Source: Mucilaginibacter sp. (GTDB taxonomy: Bacteria > Bacteroidota > Bacteroidia > Sphingobacteriales > Sphingobacteriaceae). From it: 64,000 nucleotides of DNA. How positions within the stretch are numbered: position 1 is the stretch's first letter; every line of letters begins with the position of its first letter. Below are positions 15,759 through 23,699 of the stretch, piece after piece. The DNA lies in contig NZ_JANYGQ010000013.1 in NCBI RefSeq assembly GCF_025359345.1, forward strand, positions 1 to 64,000, written 5' to 3'. Below the pieces are notes generated by a model. That model saw nothing but the letters and a program-made list of their open reading frames with translations. It ran no database searches and was not told the origin of the DNA. The translations under genes were made by a program, and so were the position numbers.

Positions 15759-16802
15759 ATGCTTCAGTTAAAAGTTGAAGCCGTAAAATGGGAATTGCAG
15801 GATACGGCCACCTTCTTTTTGAGGGAAGTATCCGGTAGTAAAATCCATTACAAAGCCGGGCAGTTTATAACATTGGTGTTTACCCATCACGCCGACGAGA
15901 TACGGCGATCCTATTCTTTAAGCTCGTCGCCAGATGATGAATTGCTTTCTATTACCGTAAAACGCATAGCCAATGGCGAGATATCGCGCTTTATGCTGAC
16001 CAAAATAAAGCCGGGCGATATACTAAATGCTGTTGAACCAGCAGGCCGGTTTGTGATAAGTATTTTTAATGAAGAGAAAGATATCTTTCTTTTTGCCGCG
16101 GGCAGCGGCATTGTGCCAATATTCTCTCAATTAAAATATGTGCTGCCCCGGTCTGGTAAAAGCAGGCTTACGCTTATTTACAGTAACATTAACCGGCAAT
16201 CAATCCTCTTTAACACAGAGCTTGAATTGCTGGCAAACCTGTACGCGGACAGGTTCAGGATAATCCACCAATTAAGCAGCGATGCAAACAGGCTGAATAA
16301 CCAGGTAGTTGAGCGACTGGTGCGCGGTGAAATTAAGAATCAACCATCGCAGGCAGAAATCTACATCTGCGGGCCATTTGCCTATATGCGGATGATCAGG
16401 TTAACACTGCTTTATATGGGTTTTGAAACCAGCCAAATCCGTAAGGAAAACTTTGTACTTGAAACTATCCCGGTTTCGGCAACTTCAATAAACTATCCGC
16501 CACGCAACATCAAAATTTACTTTAAAAATGAAATGCACGACCTGCTAGTAGGCGAAAACCAATCCATATTACAGGCTGCGTTGCAAAACAACATCCCACT
16601 CCCCTATAGTTGCCGCGTTGGCGATTGCTCAACCTGCGCCGCCAAATGCAAAACCGGAAAAGTTGAAATGGCAAAAAACGACGTACTCACCGATGCTGAC
16701 CTCGCCGGTGGCTGGATATTAACCTGCAACGGGCATCCACTTAGTGACGATGTGATTATAGAATTTCAATCTGACACCCAAATGCTACGCTGCGAAAACT
16801 AA
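15759..16802 (+). CDS. PaaE-like flavin reductase with C-terminal 2Fe-2S domain
   Basis: The 347-residue protein has a FAD-binding ferredoxin-reductase domain (RRSYSLSSSPDDE, GQF near residue 32), an NAD(P)-binding domain (FLFAAGSGIVPIFSQLK; ICGPFAYM) and a C-terminal plant-type ferredoxin domain with CRVGDCSTCAAKC plus a later Cys in ILTCNG. This matches PaaE/HMP-reductase proteins that pass electrons from NAD(P)H to an oxygenase. No oxygenase subunits are nearby, so its partner is unknown. The TAA stop is part of a TAATCTCTAA word repeat (16799-16829). Confidence 0.9.
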   Translation: MLQLKVEAVKWELQDTATFFLREVSGSKIHYKAGQFITLVFTHHADEIRRSYSLSSSPDDELLSITVKRIANGEISRFMLTKIKPGDILNAVEPAGRFVISIFNEEKDIFLFAAGSGIVPIFSQLKYVLPRSGKSRLTLIYSNINRQSILFNTELELLANLYADRFRIIHQLSSDANRLNNQVVERLVRGEIKNQPSQAEIYICGPFAYMRMIRLTLLYMGFETSQIRKENFVLETIPVSATSINYPPRNIKIYFKNEMHDLLVGENQSILQAALQNNIPLPYSCRVGDCSTCAAKCKTGKVEMAKNDVLTDADLAGGWILTCNGHPLSDDVIIEFQSDTQMLRCEN

Positions 16803-16834
16803 TCTCTAATCAACTAACCTCTAACCTCCAACAC

Positions 16835-16865
16835 TTGTTTCTTTCCCTATAACTCCCTAAGTTTG
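16835..16865 (+). promoter_or_regulatory. efp promoter: -33 TTG and -7 TAAGTTTG
   Basis: TTG at 16835-16837 and TAAGTTTG at 16858-16865 are separated by 20 bp, the best full match to the Bacteroidota promoter pattern in the window. The -7 element ends 18 bp before the efp ATG. Confidence 0.65.
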
Positions 16866-16883
16866 CGCCTCAATTATATTTTT

Positions 16884-17447
16884 ATGTCAAAAGCATCCGA
16901 AATAAAAAATGGCAACATACTCCGTTTTAACGGCGAGTTGCTGCAGGTTGAAGAATTTTTGCACCGTACACCCGGTAACTTACGTGCATTTTACCAGGCA
17001 CGTATGCGCAACGTAAAATCAGGAAAGTTGGTTGAATATCGTTTCCGTACGGATGAGGATGTAACCATCGCGCGTGTTGAAACCAACAATTACCAATACT
17101 TATACGAAGACGGCGACCAGCTGGTGATAATGGATAACTCCACTTACGACCAGCACAACGTGCCCAAAGCCTTGTTTGGCCCGGCTGTTAAATTCCTGAA
17201 AGAAGGAATGAATGTAATTGTAGCTTTTGAAAGCGAAGAACCAATTATGGGTTCAGTACCAACCTCAGCCGAGCTTGAAGTAACTTATACCGAACCAGCT
17301 GTAAAAGGCGATACCTCAACCGGGGCACTTAAAAACGCAACCCTTGAAACCGGGGCTGAAATAAAGGTGCCGTTGTTTATTAATATTGGCGACAAGGTGA
17401 GGGTTGATACTACAACGGGTTCTTATGTCGAAAGAGTGAAAGCGTAG
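16884..17447 (+). CDS. efp: elongation factor P
   Basis: The 187-residue protein helps ribosomes through polyproline stretches. Start at the ATG 16884 (MSKASEIKNGNILRF), because the longer frame begins in the -7 box. The KOW-like domain I and two OB domains are complete. The tip loop reads HRTPGNLRAF, so the residue equivalent to E. coli Lys34 is Asn32, with no Lys or Arg at that position. It therefore cannot carry the lysyl, rhamnosyl or 5-aminopentanol modifications known from other bacteria. A deoxyhypusine-synthase homologue lies at 20865 but has no Lys target here. Confidence 0.95.
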   Translation: MSKASEIKNGNILRFNGELLQVEEFLHRTPGNLRAFYQARMRNVKSGKLVEYRFRTDEDVTIARVETNNYQYLYEDGDQLVIMDNSTYDQHNVPKALFGPAVKFLKEGMNVIVAFESEEPIMGSVPTSAELEVTYTEPAVKGDTSTGALKNATLETGAEIKVPLFINIGDKVRVDTTTGSYVERVKA

Positions 17448-17492
17448 AGCCCTCTAGCCCCCTAAAGGGGGAACTTTTGGTTAAGATATTCG

Positions 17493-17522
17493 AGCCTCCA
17501 AATTTGGGGGCTTTATTTTTTT
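17493..17522 (+). terminator. intrinsic terminator of efp
   Basis: AGCCTCC pairs with GGGGGCT (one wobble) around AAATTT and is followed by TTATTTTTTT. It overlaps the 3' end of the convergent gene. The bases before it (17455-17476) carry a CCCCCTAAAGGGGGAACTTT repeat. Confidence 0.75.
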
Positions 17523-17947
17523 GGTAATGTTTTTAGTCGCCACCCGGAAAATGGCTTTACTGTTGCGCAGGTAGGCGCGCCATTTTTTGCTGTGCCCTGC
17601 ACGTACGTTTCGAGGCCTGCATTAGCTTGGTCAATCATGTCCCAGGTAATGCCTCTTAAAGGTATTTTAAGCCGCCAGCCAGAATGTAATTGCTGCCCGG
17701 CATAAGTGCCAATATTTACATATAGAAATTTTTCCGGAGGTGCACCCTGCACAAACGGACCGCCAAAGCCGGGCGCACTTTCTTTTTGCTTGTCGCCTTT
17801 TACATCTATAACCCAGTCAAAATGTAAATCCTGCCCGGTTGAATGTTGGATTTGCTCAATTTCAAATTTACCACCGTGGCCTTTCTGCAAGCCATAAACC
17901 AGGCCGACCGGCGGAGTTTGGATGGTGATGTGGAGCGCAAGTGTCAT
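17513..17947 (-). CDS. DUF5990 family protein
   Basis: The 144-residue protein matches my memory of DUF5990: an N-terminal PPVGLVYGLQKG, a central FGGPFVQGAPPEKFLYVNIGTYAGQ, and a C-terminal SGWRLKIPL. There is no signal peptide or membrane segment. Function unknown. A TAACTTTG -7 element lies at 17968-17961 on the minus strand, 14 bp before the ATG. The 3' end overlaps the efp terminator, which may therefore act for both directions. Confidence 0.75.
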   Translation of the reverse strand: MTLALHITIQTPPVGLVYGLQKGHGGKFEIEQIQHSTGQDLHFDWVIDVKGDKQKESAPGFGGPFVQGAPPEKFLYVNIGTYAGQQLHSGWRLKIPLRGITWDMIDQANAGLETYVQGTAKNGAPTCATVKPFSGWRLKTLPKK

Positions 17948-17960
17948 AGTGTTAAAAAGC

Positions 17961-17968
17961 CAAAGTTA
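17961..17968 (-). promoter_or_regulatory. -7 element TAACTTTG for the DUF5990 gene
   Basis: Lower-strand TAnnTTTG match 14 bp before the start codon. Confidence 0.5.
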
Positions 17969-17973
17969 TGCAT

Positions 17974-18741
17974 CTAAAATTGCAACTCCAATAACACCGG
18001 ACAGTGATCCGAATGCCTTGCTTCGGGCAATATAGCCGCCCGTTTAATATTCTCTTCGAGTGCCCGGGTTGCCATATTATAATCGATACGCCAGCCTAAG
18101 TTTTTTGCACGCGAGTTAGCGCGGAAGCTCCACCAAGTATAATTATGCGGTTCTTTATTTAAGTGCCGGAATGTATCGATATAACCCGACTCCAAAAAGT
18201 TCTCCATCCATTCCCGCTCTTCGGGTAAAAAACCGGACGAGTTAGCGTTTGATTTTGGGTTGTGGATATCAATCGGCCGGTGACAAATATTATAATCGCC
18301 CGACACAACCAGCTTTGGACATTGCGATTGCAGCAGTTCAAGATAGCGGCCAAACTCATCTAAAAAACGGTATTTAAAAGCCTGCCTGTCGTCGCCGCTT
18401 GAGCCAGACGGAAAATAAACACTCATTACCGAAACATCATCAAAATCAACTCGGATGTTGCGGCCCTCGCGGTCGTAATCGCTGATGCCGCAGCCATATT
18501 CAACATGCTTTGGTGTTTGCTTGGTAAAGATGGCGGTACCGCTGTAGCCCTTCTTTTCGGCAGGATACCAGTAATGTTCATAGCCTAAATCTTCAACTAA
18601 TTTCAGGTCGGTTAATACGTTTGGAGTAGCTTTGATTTCCTGAAGGCAAACCACATCGGCATCGGTAGCCTGCAACCATGCCAGCCAGTTTTTGTTGATT
18701 GCCGAGCGGATGCCGTTAACGTTATAAGTGATTATCTTCAT
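17974..18741 (-). CDS. xth: exodeoxyribonuclease III (AP endonuclease family)
   Basis: The 255-residue enzyme cuts DNA at abasic sites in base-excision repair. Motifs include the N-terminal ITYNVNGIRSA, metal-binding LQEIKA, GYSGTAIFT, SGDYNICHRPID, RIDYNMAT and the final SDHCPVLLEL with the catalytic His. Length fits ExoIII/ExoA. Between it and the next upstream gene is a short TTCGGATTTTCGATTTCGG word repeat (about 18742-18772). It is likely a single gene or paired with the cyclophilin gene 42 bp upstream. Confidence 0.93.
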   Translation of the reverse strand: MKIITYNVNGIRSAINKNWLAWLQATDADVVCLQEIKATPNVLTDLKLVEDLGYEHYWYPAEKKGYSGTAIFTKQTPKHVEYGCGISDYDREGRNIRVDFDDVSVMSVYFPSGSSGDDRQAFKYRFLDEFGRYLELLQSQCPKLVVSGDYNICHRPIDIHNPKSNANSSGFLPEEREWMENFLESGYIDTFRHLNKEPHNYTWWSFRANSRAKNLGWRIDYNMATRALEENIKRAAILPEARHSDHCPVLLELQF

Positions 18742-18783
18742 TTCGGAATTCGGATTTTCGATTTCGGATTTTAATTAGGACGG

Positions 18784-19497
18784 TTAATTAGCGGGTTCCA
18801 GTCCCAAAAGCCTATCCAATTGTTCACATTCTTTTTTGCTCAACAACTCCATCGTCATGGGCACATCTTTGTCCGGCCGGTCGCGTTGATCTTTTTTAAC
18901 GGCTGCAATCAGGTCAACGATATCAATCCCGGTTACAACTTCGCCATAGACCGTGTAATTGTGGTCGAGCTGAGGGGTACCGCCAACGGTTTTGTAAATT
19001 TCGCGCTGCCAGGCGGGTATTTTAAAACCTTTTAAGCGGGTTGTTTCAAGCGTGTCCATTTTGCCATCGGTGTAACGTTTGCCCTCTACAATATAAAACT
19101 GGCACCCACTCGACGCCTTAGCCGGGTTGTCATCCCGCGCAGCAGCCAGCACACCTCTTTTATGAAAAAGACTGTCCCTAAACTCAGCCGGAACGGTATA
19201 ACCAACATCGCCATTGCCTAACTCAACACCGGGCTTTGCTTTTGTGGTATCTTTCGAATCCGGATCGCCGCCCTGTATCATAAAGTTTTGTATCACCCTG
19301 TGGAATAAAGTGCCGTTATAAAAACCCTGCTTTACCAGTTTTATAAAATTATCGCGGTGTTTGGGGGTTTCGTTATACAGGCGGATGATGCAATCGCCAT
19401 AACTTGTGTGGATACGTACATACTGGTTTTTAGGGCCTTTAGCAAAAGCAGTGGTAATGGCCAATAAGATGAGGGCTGTAGTAAAAAGTTTTTTCAT
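18784..19497 (-). CDS. exported cyclophilin-type peptidyl-prolyl isomerase
   Basis: Start taken at the ATG 19497, which gives a clear signal peptide (MKKLFTTALILLAITTAFA). A longer frame would overlap the neighbouring gene and hide this signal. The 237-residue protein carries a cyclophilin domain: HRDNFIKLVKQGFYNGTLFHRVIQNFMIQGGDP, SGCQFYIV and YTVYGEVVTGIDIVD. It probably speeds proline isomerisation during periplasmic protein folding. An insert between SGCQFYIV and the YTVYGEV motif (about 145-180) is larger than in E. coli PpiA. Confidence 0.9.
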   Translation of the reverse strand: MKKLFTTALILLAITTAFAKGPKNQYVRIHTSYGDCIIRLYNETPKHRDNFIKLVKQGFYNGTLFHRVIQNFMIQGGDPDSKDTTKAKPGVELGNGDVGYTVPAEFRDSLFHKRGVLAAARDDNPAKASSGCQFYIVEGKRYTDGKMDTLETTRLKGFKIPAWQREIYKTVGGTPQLDHNYTVYGEVVTGIDIVDLIAAVKKDQRDRPDKDVPMTMELLSKKECEQLDRLLGLEPAN

Positions 19498-19540
19498 ATC
19501 TATATATAAAATTATTGCAGCTTCTTTCGGTCTTTCAGAC

Positions 19541-19891
19541 TCATTCAATAAACCCAAGTTCCTGGAAATAATCAATTATCAACGATTTCAACACCATCTC
19601 CTGCTCAAGTAATGTGTAATTCGGGATTACACCCACCCGTTTCCAGTGTGGCCAGCCGTCCTGGTCGAGGCCTTCCAACTCATAAAAGCCCATCATGCTG
19701 AACAGTTTACAATTGGCAATATGCATCAGTTCTTCCTTTTGGCGCTTGCTGAACTTGCGCGGGCCCTGCCCCAACTCCTGCACACCTATAAGGAACAACA
19801 TTACCTTTATATCGGGTTTTTCGTTATCAAATTCTTCCGCAACCTTCTGTTGCAACGCACTCCACTTTAAATTAATTTCCGCTGGTTTCAC
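19541..19891 (-). CDS. conserved hypothetical protein
   Basis: The 116-residue soluble protein contains DIKVMLFLIGVQELGQG, KFSKRQKEELMHIANCKLFS and a C-terminal LLEQEMVLKSLIIDYFQELG. I believe it is conserved in Bacteroidota, from memory only, and know no function. The start is GTG at 19891. A TATATTTG -7 element at 19904-19897 is only 5 bp upstream, so the mRNA would be nearly leaderless. The longer frame of the cyclophilin gene overlaps its 3' end, one reason to shorten that gene. Confidence 0.7.
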   Translation of the reverse strand: MKPAEINLKWSALQQKVAEEFDNEKPDIKVMLFLIGVQELGQGPRKFSKRQKEELMHIANCKLFSMMGFYELEGLDQDGWPHWKRVGVIPNYTLLEQEMVLKSLIIDYFQELGFIE

Positions 19892-19896
19892 AGCAA

Positions 19897-19904
19897 CAAA
19901 TATA
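19897..19904 (-). promoter_or_regulatory. -7 element TATATTTG next to a GTG start
   Basis: Perfect TAnnTTTG on the lower strand, 5 bp before the GTG start of the 116-aa gene. Confidence 0.5.
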
Positions 19905-19940
19905 TGCTATTGGATGGTAGTAGAATATAGGTAACCGCGC

Positions 19941-20768
19941 TTATAGGCTATATTTTTGATATACATTATACAACACATTCAAATCAAGCTGCGTTAGTTG
20001 AGGACTAATGTCGGTTTGTATAAAATGGCGTTTAAAAGCAACTATTGCGGCATTAATATCTGATGTGTCATAGCCTATCAGTTTGAGCGCAATAGTGTAA
20101 TCAAAATTATCCGGTGGCAATTCTAACAGGTCGTCGCTCCAAAAACCAAAGCCATGCTGCGCCAGCGTTTTCCATGGGAAAAGCGGTCCCGGGTCGGGTT
20201 TGCGTTTGGGGGCAAAATCCTGGTGGCCGATGAAATTTGCCTGCGGGATATTATAAGATTTCTTTAGCTGGGCGAGTAACACCAGCAAGCTTTTTACCTG
20301 TGCGTTAGTAAACGGTTCGTGGCTGTTGTTATCAATTTCGATGCCTATTGAGCAACTGTTCATGTCGGTAACGCTGCCCCATTTGCCCAGGCCTGCATGA
20401 TTGGCGCGCAGGTAGTCGTTCACCATATGGAACACCTTGCCGTTTTTGGCGATAACATAGTGGGCACTGGTCTGGGTTTGGGTAACAGTGAAGGTCTTGA
20501 GCGTTTGCTGTACCGAATCCTGCGCGGTAAAATGAATAATTACATAATTAGGCTTGCGGATACCGAAGTTCACTGTGCCTACAAATTCCGAAGGTATAAG
20601 TGCACCGGCGCTATCGGCAAGTGTGGCGGGTAATTCCTGTTTTATGGTTTCTGCAAAGCCGGTTGTTTTGTCTTTATAAACTTTATTGGTAATGGCGTAA
20701 GGGCCTTTGGGGGAGCAGCCGCTTATAATCAGTAGAAAAAAAAGAGTATAAAAATAAATTAGCTTCAT
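19941..20768 (-). CDS. N-acetylmuramoyl-L-alanine amidase (amidase_2), lipoprotein
   Basis: The 275-residue protein has a lipoprotein signal (LLIISGC, Cys18), so it is envelope-anchored. The amidase_2 domain (about 70-205) has zinc ligands in YVIIHFTAQ, RANHAGLGKW and IGHQDFAPKRKPDPG. It resembles AmiD-type enzymes that cut the bond between MurNAc and L-Ala in peptidoglycan turnover. The C-terminal ~60 residues form a small extra domain as in AmiD. The start codon sits inside a perfect 13-bp hairpin (20756-20787), which may limit translation. Confidence 0.9.
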   Translation of the reverse strand: MKLIYFYTLFFLLIISGCSPKGPYAITNKVYKDKTTGFAETIKQELPATLADSAGALIPSEFVGTVNFGIRKPNYVIIHFTAQDSVQQTLKTFTVTQTQTSAHYVIAKNGKVFHMVNDYLRANHAGLGKWGSVTDMNSCSIGIEIDNNSHEPFTNAQVKSLLVLLAQLKKSYNIPQANFIGHQDFAPKRKPDPGPLFPWKTLAQHGFGFWSDDLLELPPDNFDYTIALKLIGYDTSDINAAIVAFKRHFIQTDISPQLTQLDLNVLYNVYQKYSL

Positions 20769-20787
20769 AGGATGATGAAGCTAATTT
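20756..20787 (-). promoter_or_regulatory. 13-bp hairpin containing the amidase start codon
   Basis: Two perfect 13-bp arms (AAATTAGCTTCAT and ATGAAGCTAATTT in mRNA sense) are separated by CATCCT. The 3' arm consists of the ATG and the next ten bases of the gene, so codons 1-4 would be paired in the transcript. It could block ribosome access or be a protein-binding dyad in DNA. Confidence 0.7.
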
Positions 20788-20816
20788 AAGTATTTATTGT
20801 TTTAAATTATAATGTA

Positions 20817-20862
20817 CTGTTCCGCGGAACACATGGAACGGGTGGAACAGTTGGAACACTTA
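20817..20862. repeat. GGAACA word repeat
   Basis: GTTCCGCGGAAC, CATGGAAC, GGTGGAAC, AGTTGGAAC: four GGAAC units, the first palindromic, between the amidase and the deoxyhypusine-synthase-like gene. Confidence 0.5.
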
Positions 20863-20864
20863 TT

Positions 20865-21845
20865 CTATTGACCCAATATCCACGCAAATATTAACGGAGC
20901 AACTATAGTCGCATCGCTCTCTACGATAAACTTAGGCGTATGGATATCCAGCTTGCCCCAGGTAATTTTTTCGTTTGGAACCGCACCCGAGTATGAACCG
21001 TATGAGGTGGTTGAATCAGATATCTGGCAGAAATAGCTCCAGAACGGGATCTCAGGCATTTCCATATCCTGGTAAAGCATCGGCACCACGCATATCGGGA
21101 AATCGCCGGCAATACCGCCACCAATCTGGAAGAAGCCTATTCCCTTGCCTGCCGAGTTTTTCACGTACCAATCGGCCAACCAGGCCATATATTCAATACC
21201 ACTTTTCATGGTGGTTGGTTTTATTTCACCTTTTATAACGTACGACGCAAATATGTTGCCCATGGTGCTGTCTTCCCAGCCTGGTACAACTATCGGCAGG
21301 TTCTTTTCCGCCGCGGCCAGCATCCACGAATTTTTCGGGTCTATTTCATAATATTGCTCCAGCTCGCCGCTATTCAGAATCTTATACATAAACTCATGCG
21401 GAAAAAAGCGGTCACCATTGGTGTCGGCGTCTTTCCAAATTTTATGGATATGTTTTTGTAAGCGACGAAAAGCTTCTTCTTCGGGTATACAAGTATCTGT
21501 TACACGGTTGTAATGATTCTCCAGCAAATCCCATTCGTCCTGCGGACTAAGGTCGCGGTAGTTAGGCACCCTTTTGTAGTGTGAGTGTGCCACCAGGTTC
21601 ATAATGTCCTCTTCAAGGTTGGCGCCTGTGCACGATATAATGTCGATTTTACCTTCCCTTATCATTTCTGCAAGCGAAATGCCCAATTCAGCGGTGCTCA
21701 TGGCGCCGGCAAGGGTAACCATCATTTTGCCGCCTTCAAGCAAATGTGTTTCGTATCCTTTGGCCGCATCAACTAATGCTGCAGCGTTAAAATGCAGGTA
21801 ATTTCTTTCAATAAACTGCGATATAGGGCCTCTTGTAGTGCTCAT
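20865..21845 (-). CDS. deoxyhypusine-synthase-family protein
   Basis: Start at ATG 21845 (MSTTRGPISQFIERNYLHFNA), because the longer frame begins in the -7 box. The 326-residue protein shows the family pattern: MVTLAGAMSTAELGISLAEMI, CTGANLEED, PGWEDSTMGN, GGGIAGDFPICVVP and the C-terminal TWGKLD containing the equivalent of the catalytic Lys. In eukaryotes and archaea this family puts the butylamine group of spermidine on eIF5A. In bacteria, relatives include homospermidine synthases and proteins of unknown role. The reaction here is not known. The EF-P tip in this window has no Lys. Confidence 0.85.
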   Translation of the reverse strand: MSTTRGPISQFIERNYLHFNAAALVDAAKGYETHLLEGGKMMVTLAGAMSTAELGISLAEMIREGKIDIISCTGANLEEDIMNLVAHSHYKRVPNYRDLSPQDEWDLLENHYNRVTDTCIPEEEAFRRLQKHIHKIWKDADTNGDRFFPHEFMYKILNSGELEQYYEIDPKNSWMLAAAEKNLPIVVPGWEDSTMGNIFASYVIKGEIKPTTMKSGIEYMAWLADWYVKNSAGKGIGFFQIGGGIAGDFPICVVPMLYQDMEMPEIPFWSYFCQISDSTTSYGSYSGAVPNEKITWGKLDIHTPKFIVESDATIVAPLIFAWILGQ

Positions 21846-21869
21846 ATTTCCGGGTGAATAATTTTGGTG

Positions 21870-21877
21870 CAAAAGTA
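21870..21877 (-). promoter_or_regulatory. -7 element TACTTTTG for the deoxyhypusine-synthase-like gene
   Basis: Lower-strand TAnnTTTG match 24 bp before the ATG. An in-frame TTG in this box is not a start. Confidence 0.6.
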
Positions 21878-22017
21878 GGTATTTTGATGAATTATAGCGA
21901 TTTGTTTTTAAAACGCTGATTTTAACAATCGGAAATTTATGCCGTAAACTTACATTACTTCAGCACAGCAGGGTTTATATTGCCCTCAAAATGCCCTATC
22001 TTCGCAGCGCCTGCTAC

Positions 22018-23154
22018 ATGAAAAAACTTTTAATCTTCTGTATATTCCTGCTTAGCTTCCAGAGCGTTTTCGCACAGTTAAACTTTTTGCCAAAATTTAT
22101 CAGGCAGATGTATTTTAGAAAAGACACCAGCCGCAAGCCAGGTTTTGTGCTGCTACCCGCTCTTAGTTCCGCGCCAGAAACAGGCGTTGAATTTGGCGGC
22201 GCAGCATTGTTTTCATTTTATACCGACACGCTCGACCGCGGCACCCGCGTCTCCAGCTTGTTTGGTTACTCAACCCTCACCACAAAGGGGCAGGTTAAAC
22301 TTAGCCTTAATGCTAACTATTGGACACCACAAAATAAATTACACTATACAGGTGTAATCAGCTTTTACAATTATCCGTTTAATTTTTACGGCGTAGGCAA
22401 TAACACAAAGACAGCCGACGAAAAACATACGGGCGAAAAACGGTATAAACTGGGCTTCGCCGGCGAGAAACGCCTGGGCGATAACTTTTACGTGGGCGTT
22501 GTAGCAGGCGTAATAAAATACTTTTACCCCTACAGTTACGATTATTCCAGTATTCTGTACTCTCCTGCGGTACAAGACAGGCACGGCGGCGCCAGCGCCT
22601 ATATCGGCCCGAGCTTTACATTCGATACCCGGAATAACAATACCTATACCACAAAGGGTATGATTATCAGCAGCTATTACAATATAATGCATGGCACCTA
22701 CGGAAATAACGGCTACAGGGGCGGCTTTTTTAATATCGAATATTCGCAATTCTTCCTGTTAGCCAAACAACTGGTGCTGGGGCTCGATATACAGGAGCAA
22801 AGCCTCACTGGCGGCCGGTCGCCGTTTTACCTGCTGCCGCAAATGGGCAGCGACGAAATGATGCGCGGCTACTACCAGGGCCGCTACCGCGACCGTAACT
22901 ATATTGCCGGGCAAACCGAATTGCGGTACCGCATTGATAAACGCTTTGGTATAGTCGGTTTTGTTGGCACCGGTGAGGTATTTCATTCAGCCTTCAGCAC
23001 CGACCAGCTAAAGCCAAATTATGGTGGCGGCGTACGTTACTTTTTTGATATAGAAAAGGGACTCGCTATCCGCATGGATTACGGCGTTGGCCAAAAACCG
23101 GCGGGCGAGAAACGGGAAAGCGGCTTGTATGTAGCTCTGGGACAAAGCTTTTGA
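22018..23154 (+). CDS. BamA/TamA-family outer-membrane barrel
   Basis: Start at ATG 22018 (MKKLLIFCIFLLSFQSVFAQ, signal peptide). The 378-residue protein is all barrel: alternating strands, GPSFTFDTRNNNTYTTKGM and GGGVRYFFDIEKGLAIRMDYGVG, and a terminal ALGQSF ending in Phe, the usual signal for outer-membrane insertion. There are no POTRA domains, so it is not BamA itself. It resembles single-barrel surface-antigen (D15-like) proteins. TATCTTCG at 21997-22004 is a weak -7 match. Cargo or role unknown. Confidence 0.85.
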   Translation: MKKLLIFCIFLLSFQSVFAQLNFLPKFIRQMYFRKDTSRKPGFVLLPALSSAPETGVEFGGAALFSFYTDTLDRGTRVSSLFGYSTLTTKGQVKLSLNANYWTPQNKLHYTGVISFYNYPFNFYGVGNNTKTADEKHTGEKRYKLGFAGEKRLGDNFYVGVVAGVIKYFYPYSYDYSSILYSPAVQDRHGGASAYIGPSFTFDTRNNNTYTTKGMIISSYYNIMHGTYGNNGYRGGFFNIEYSQFFLLAKQLVLGLDIQEQSLTGGRSPFYLLPQMGSDEMMRGYYQGRYRDRNYIAGQTELRYRIDKRFGIVGFVGTGEVFHSAFSTDQLKPNYGGGVRYFFDIEKGLAIRMDYGVGQKPAGEKRESGLYVALGQSF

Positions 23155-23190
23155 TGTGCGGATGTGCAGATACGAAAACCGCTTTGAAGA

Positions 23191-23661
23191 TTACTCCGTT
23201 GTCAGAACAACATGAGCAGTTTGCTTCAATTTTTTCAAAAAGTCACTTTCAAAAATCCCTAAAAGTAATTTTACCTTAGGCGATTCACCTGTATAACCAC
23301 CATAGGTGGTATTTTTAAAAGCGGCAACAAGTTTTATATGCGCAGTACTGTCTTCTGGATCGCACACTAAATCATACCTAATTGTATCGCTGCCGTGCTT
23401 TATATTGACGACCATATCGCGATCACCATTATCTTCTTGTTGCGTGCTATCTCTTCGGGATATCTTATAGGTGAAATTAGCGTCGCTGAGCGACAATGTG
23501 TGTAGCGCCTCGCCAAATTGTTCTACCGTTCCTTCAAATTTATATTCTTTTATAGGTGGATAGGTACAGCTAATGCAAGCAACCATATAAAAGCACCGGC
23601 CGACTAATCCAATCAATGCTAACCCTATTATAATAGCTGTGATTTTTATCGTTTTTTGCAT
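23191..23661 (-). CDS. unknown anchored protein
   Basis: The 156-residue protein has an N-terminal hydrophobic segment (about 6-26) followed by several Cys, so an uncleaved anchor or atypical signal. The remainder (about 40-156) looks like an extracytoplasmic domain of mixed strands (GTVEQFGEALHTLSLSDANFTYKISRRD). I do not recognise the family. Its upstream gap holds two AAATCGGTGAAATC words (about 23668-23700). Confidence 0.6.
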   Translation of the reverse strand: MQKTIKITAIIIGLALIGLVGRCFYMVACISCTYPPIKEYKFEGTVEQFGEALHTLSLSDANFTYKISRRDSTQQEDNGDRDMVVNIKHGSDTIRYDLVCDPEDSTAHIKLVAAFKNTTYGGYTGESPKVKLLLGIFESDFLKKLKQTAHVVLTTE

Positions 23662-23699
23662 CGCCTAAAATCGGTGAAATCTTTTCAAAATCGGTGAAA

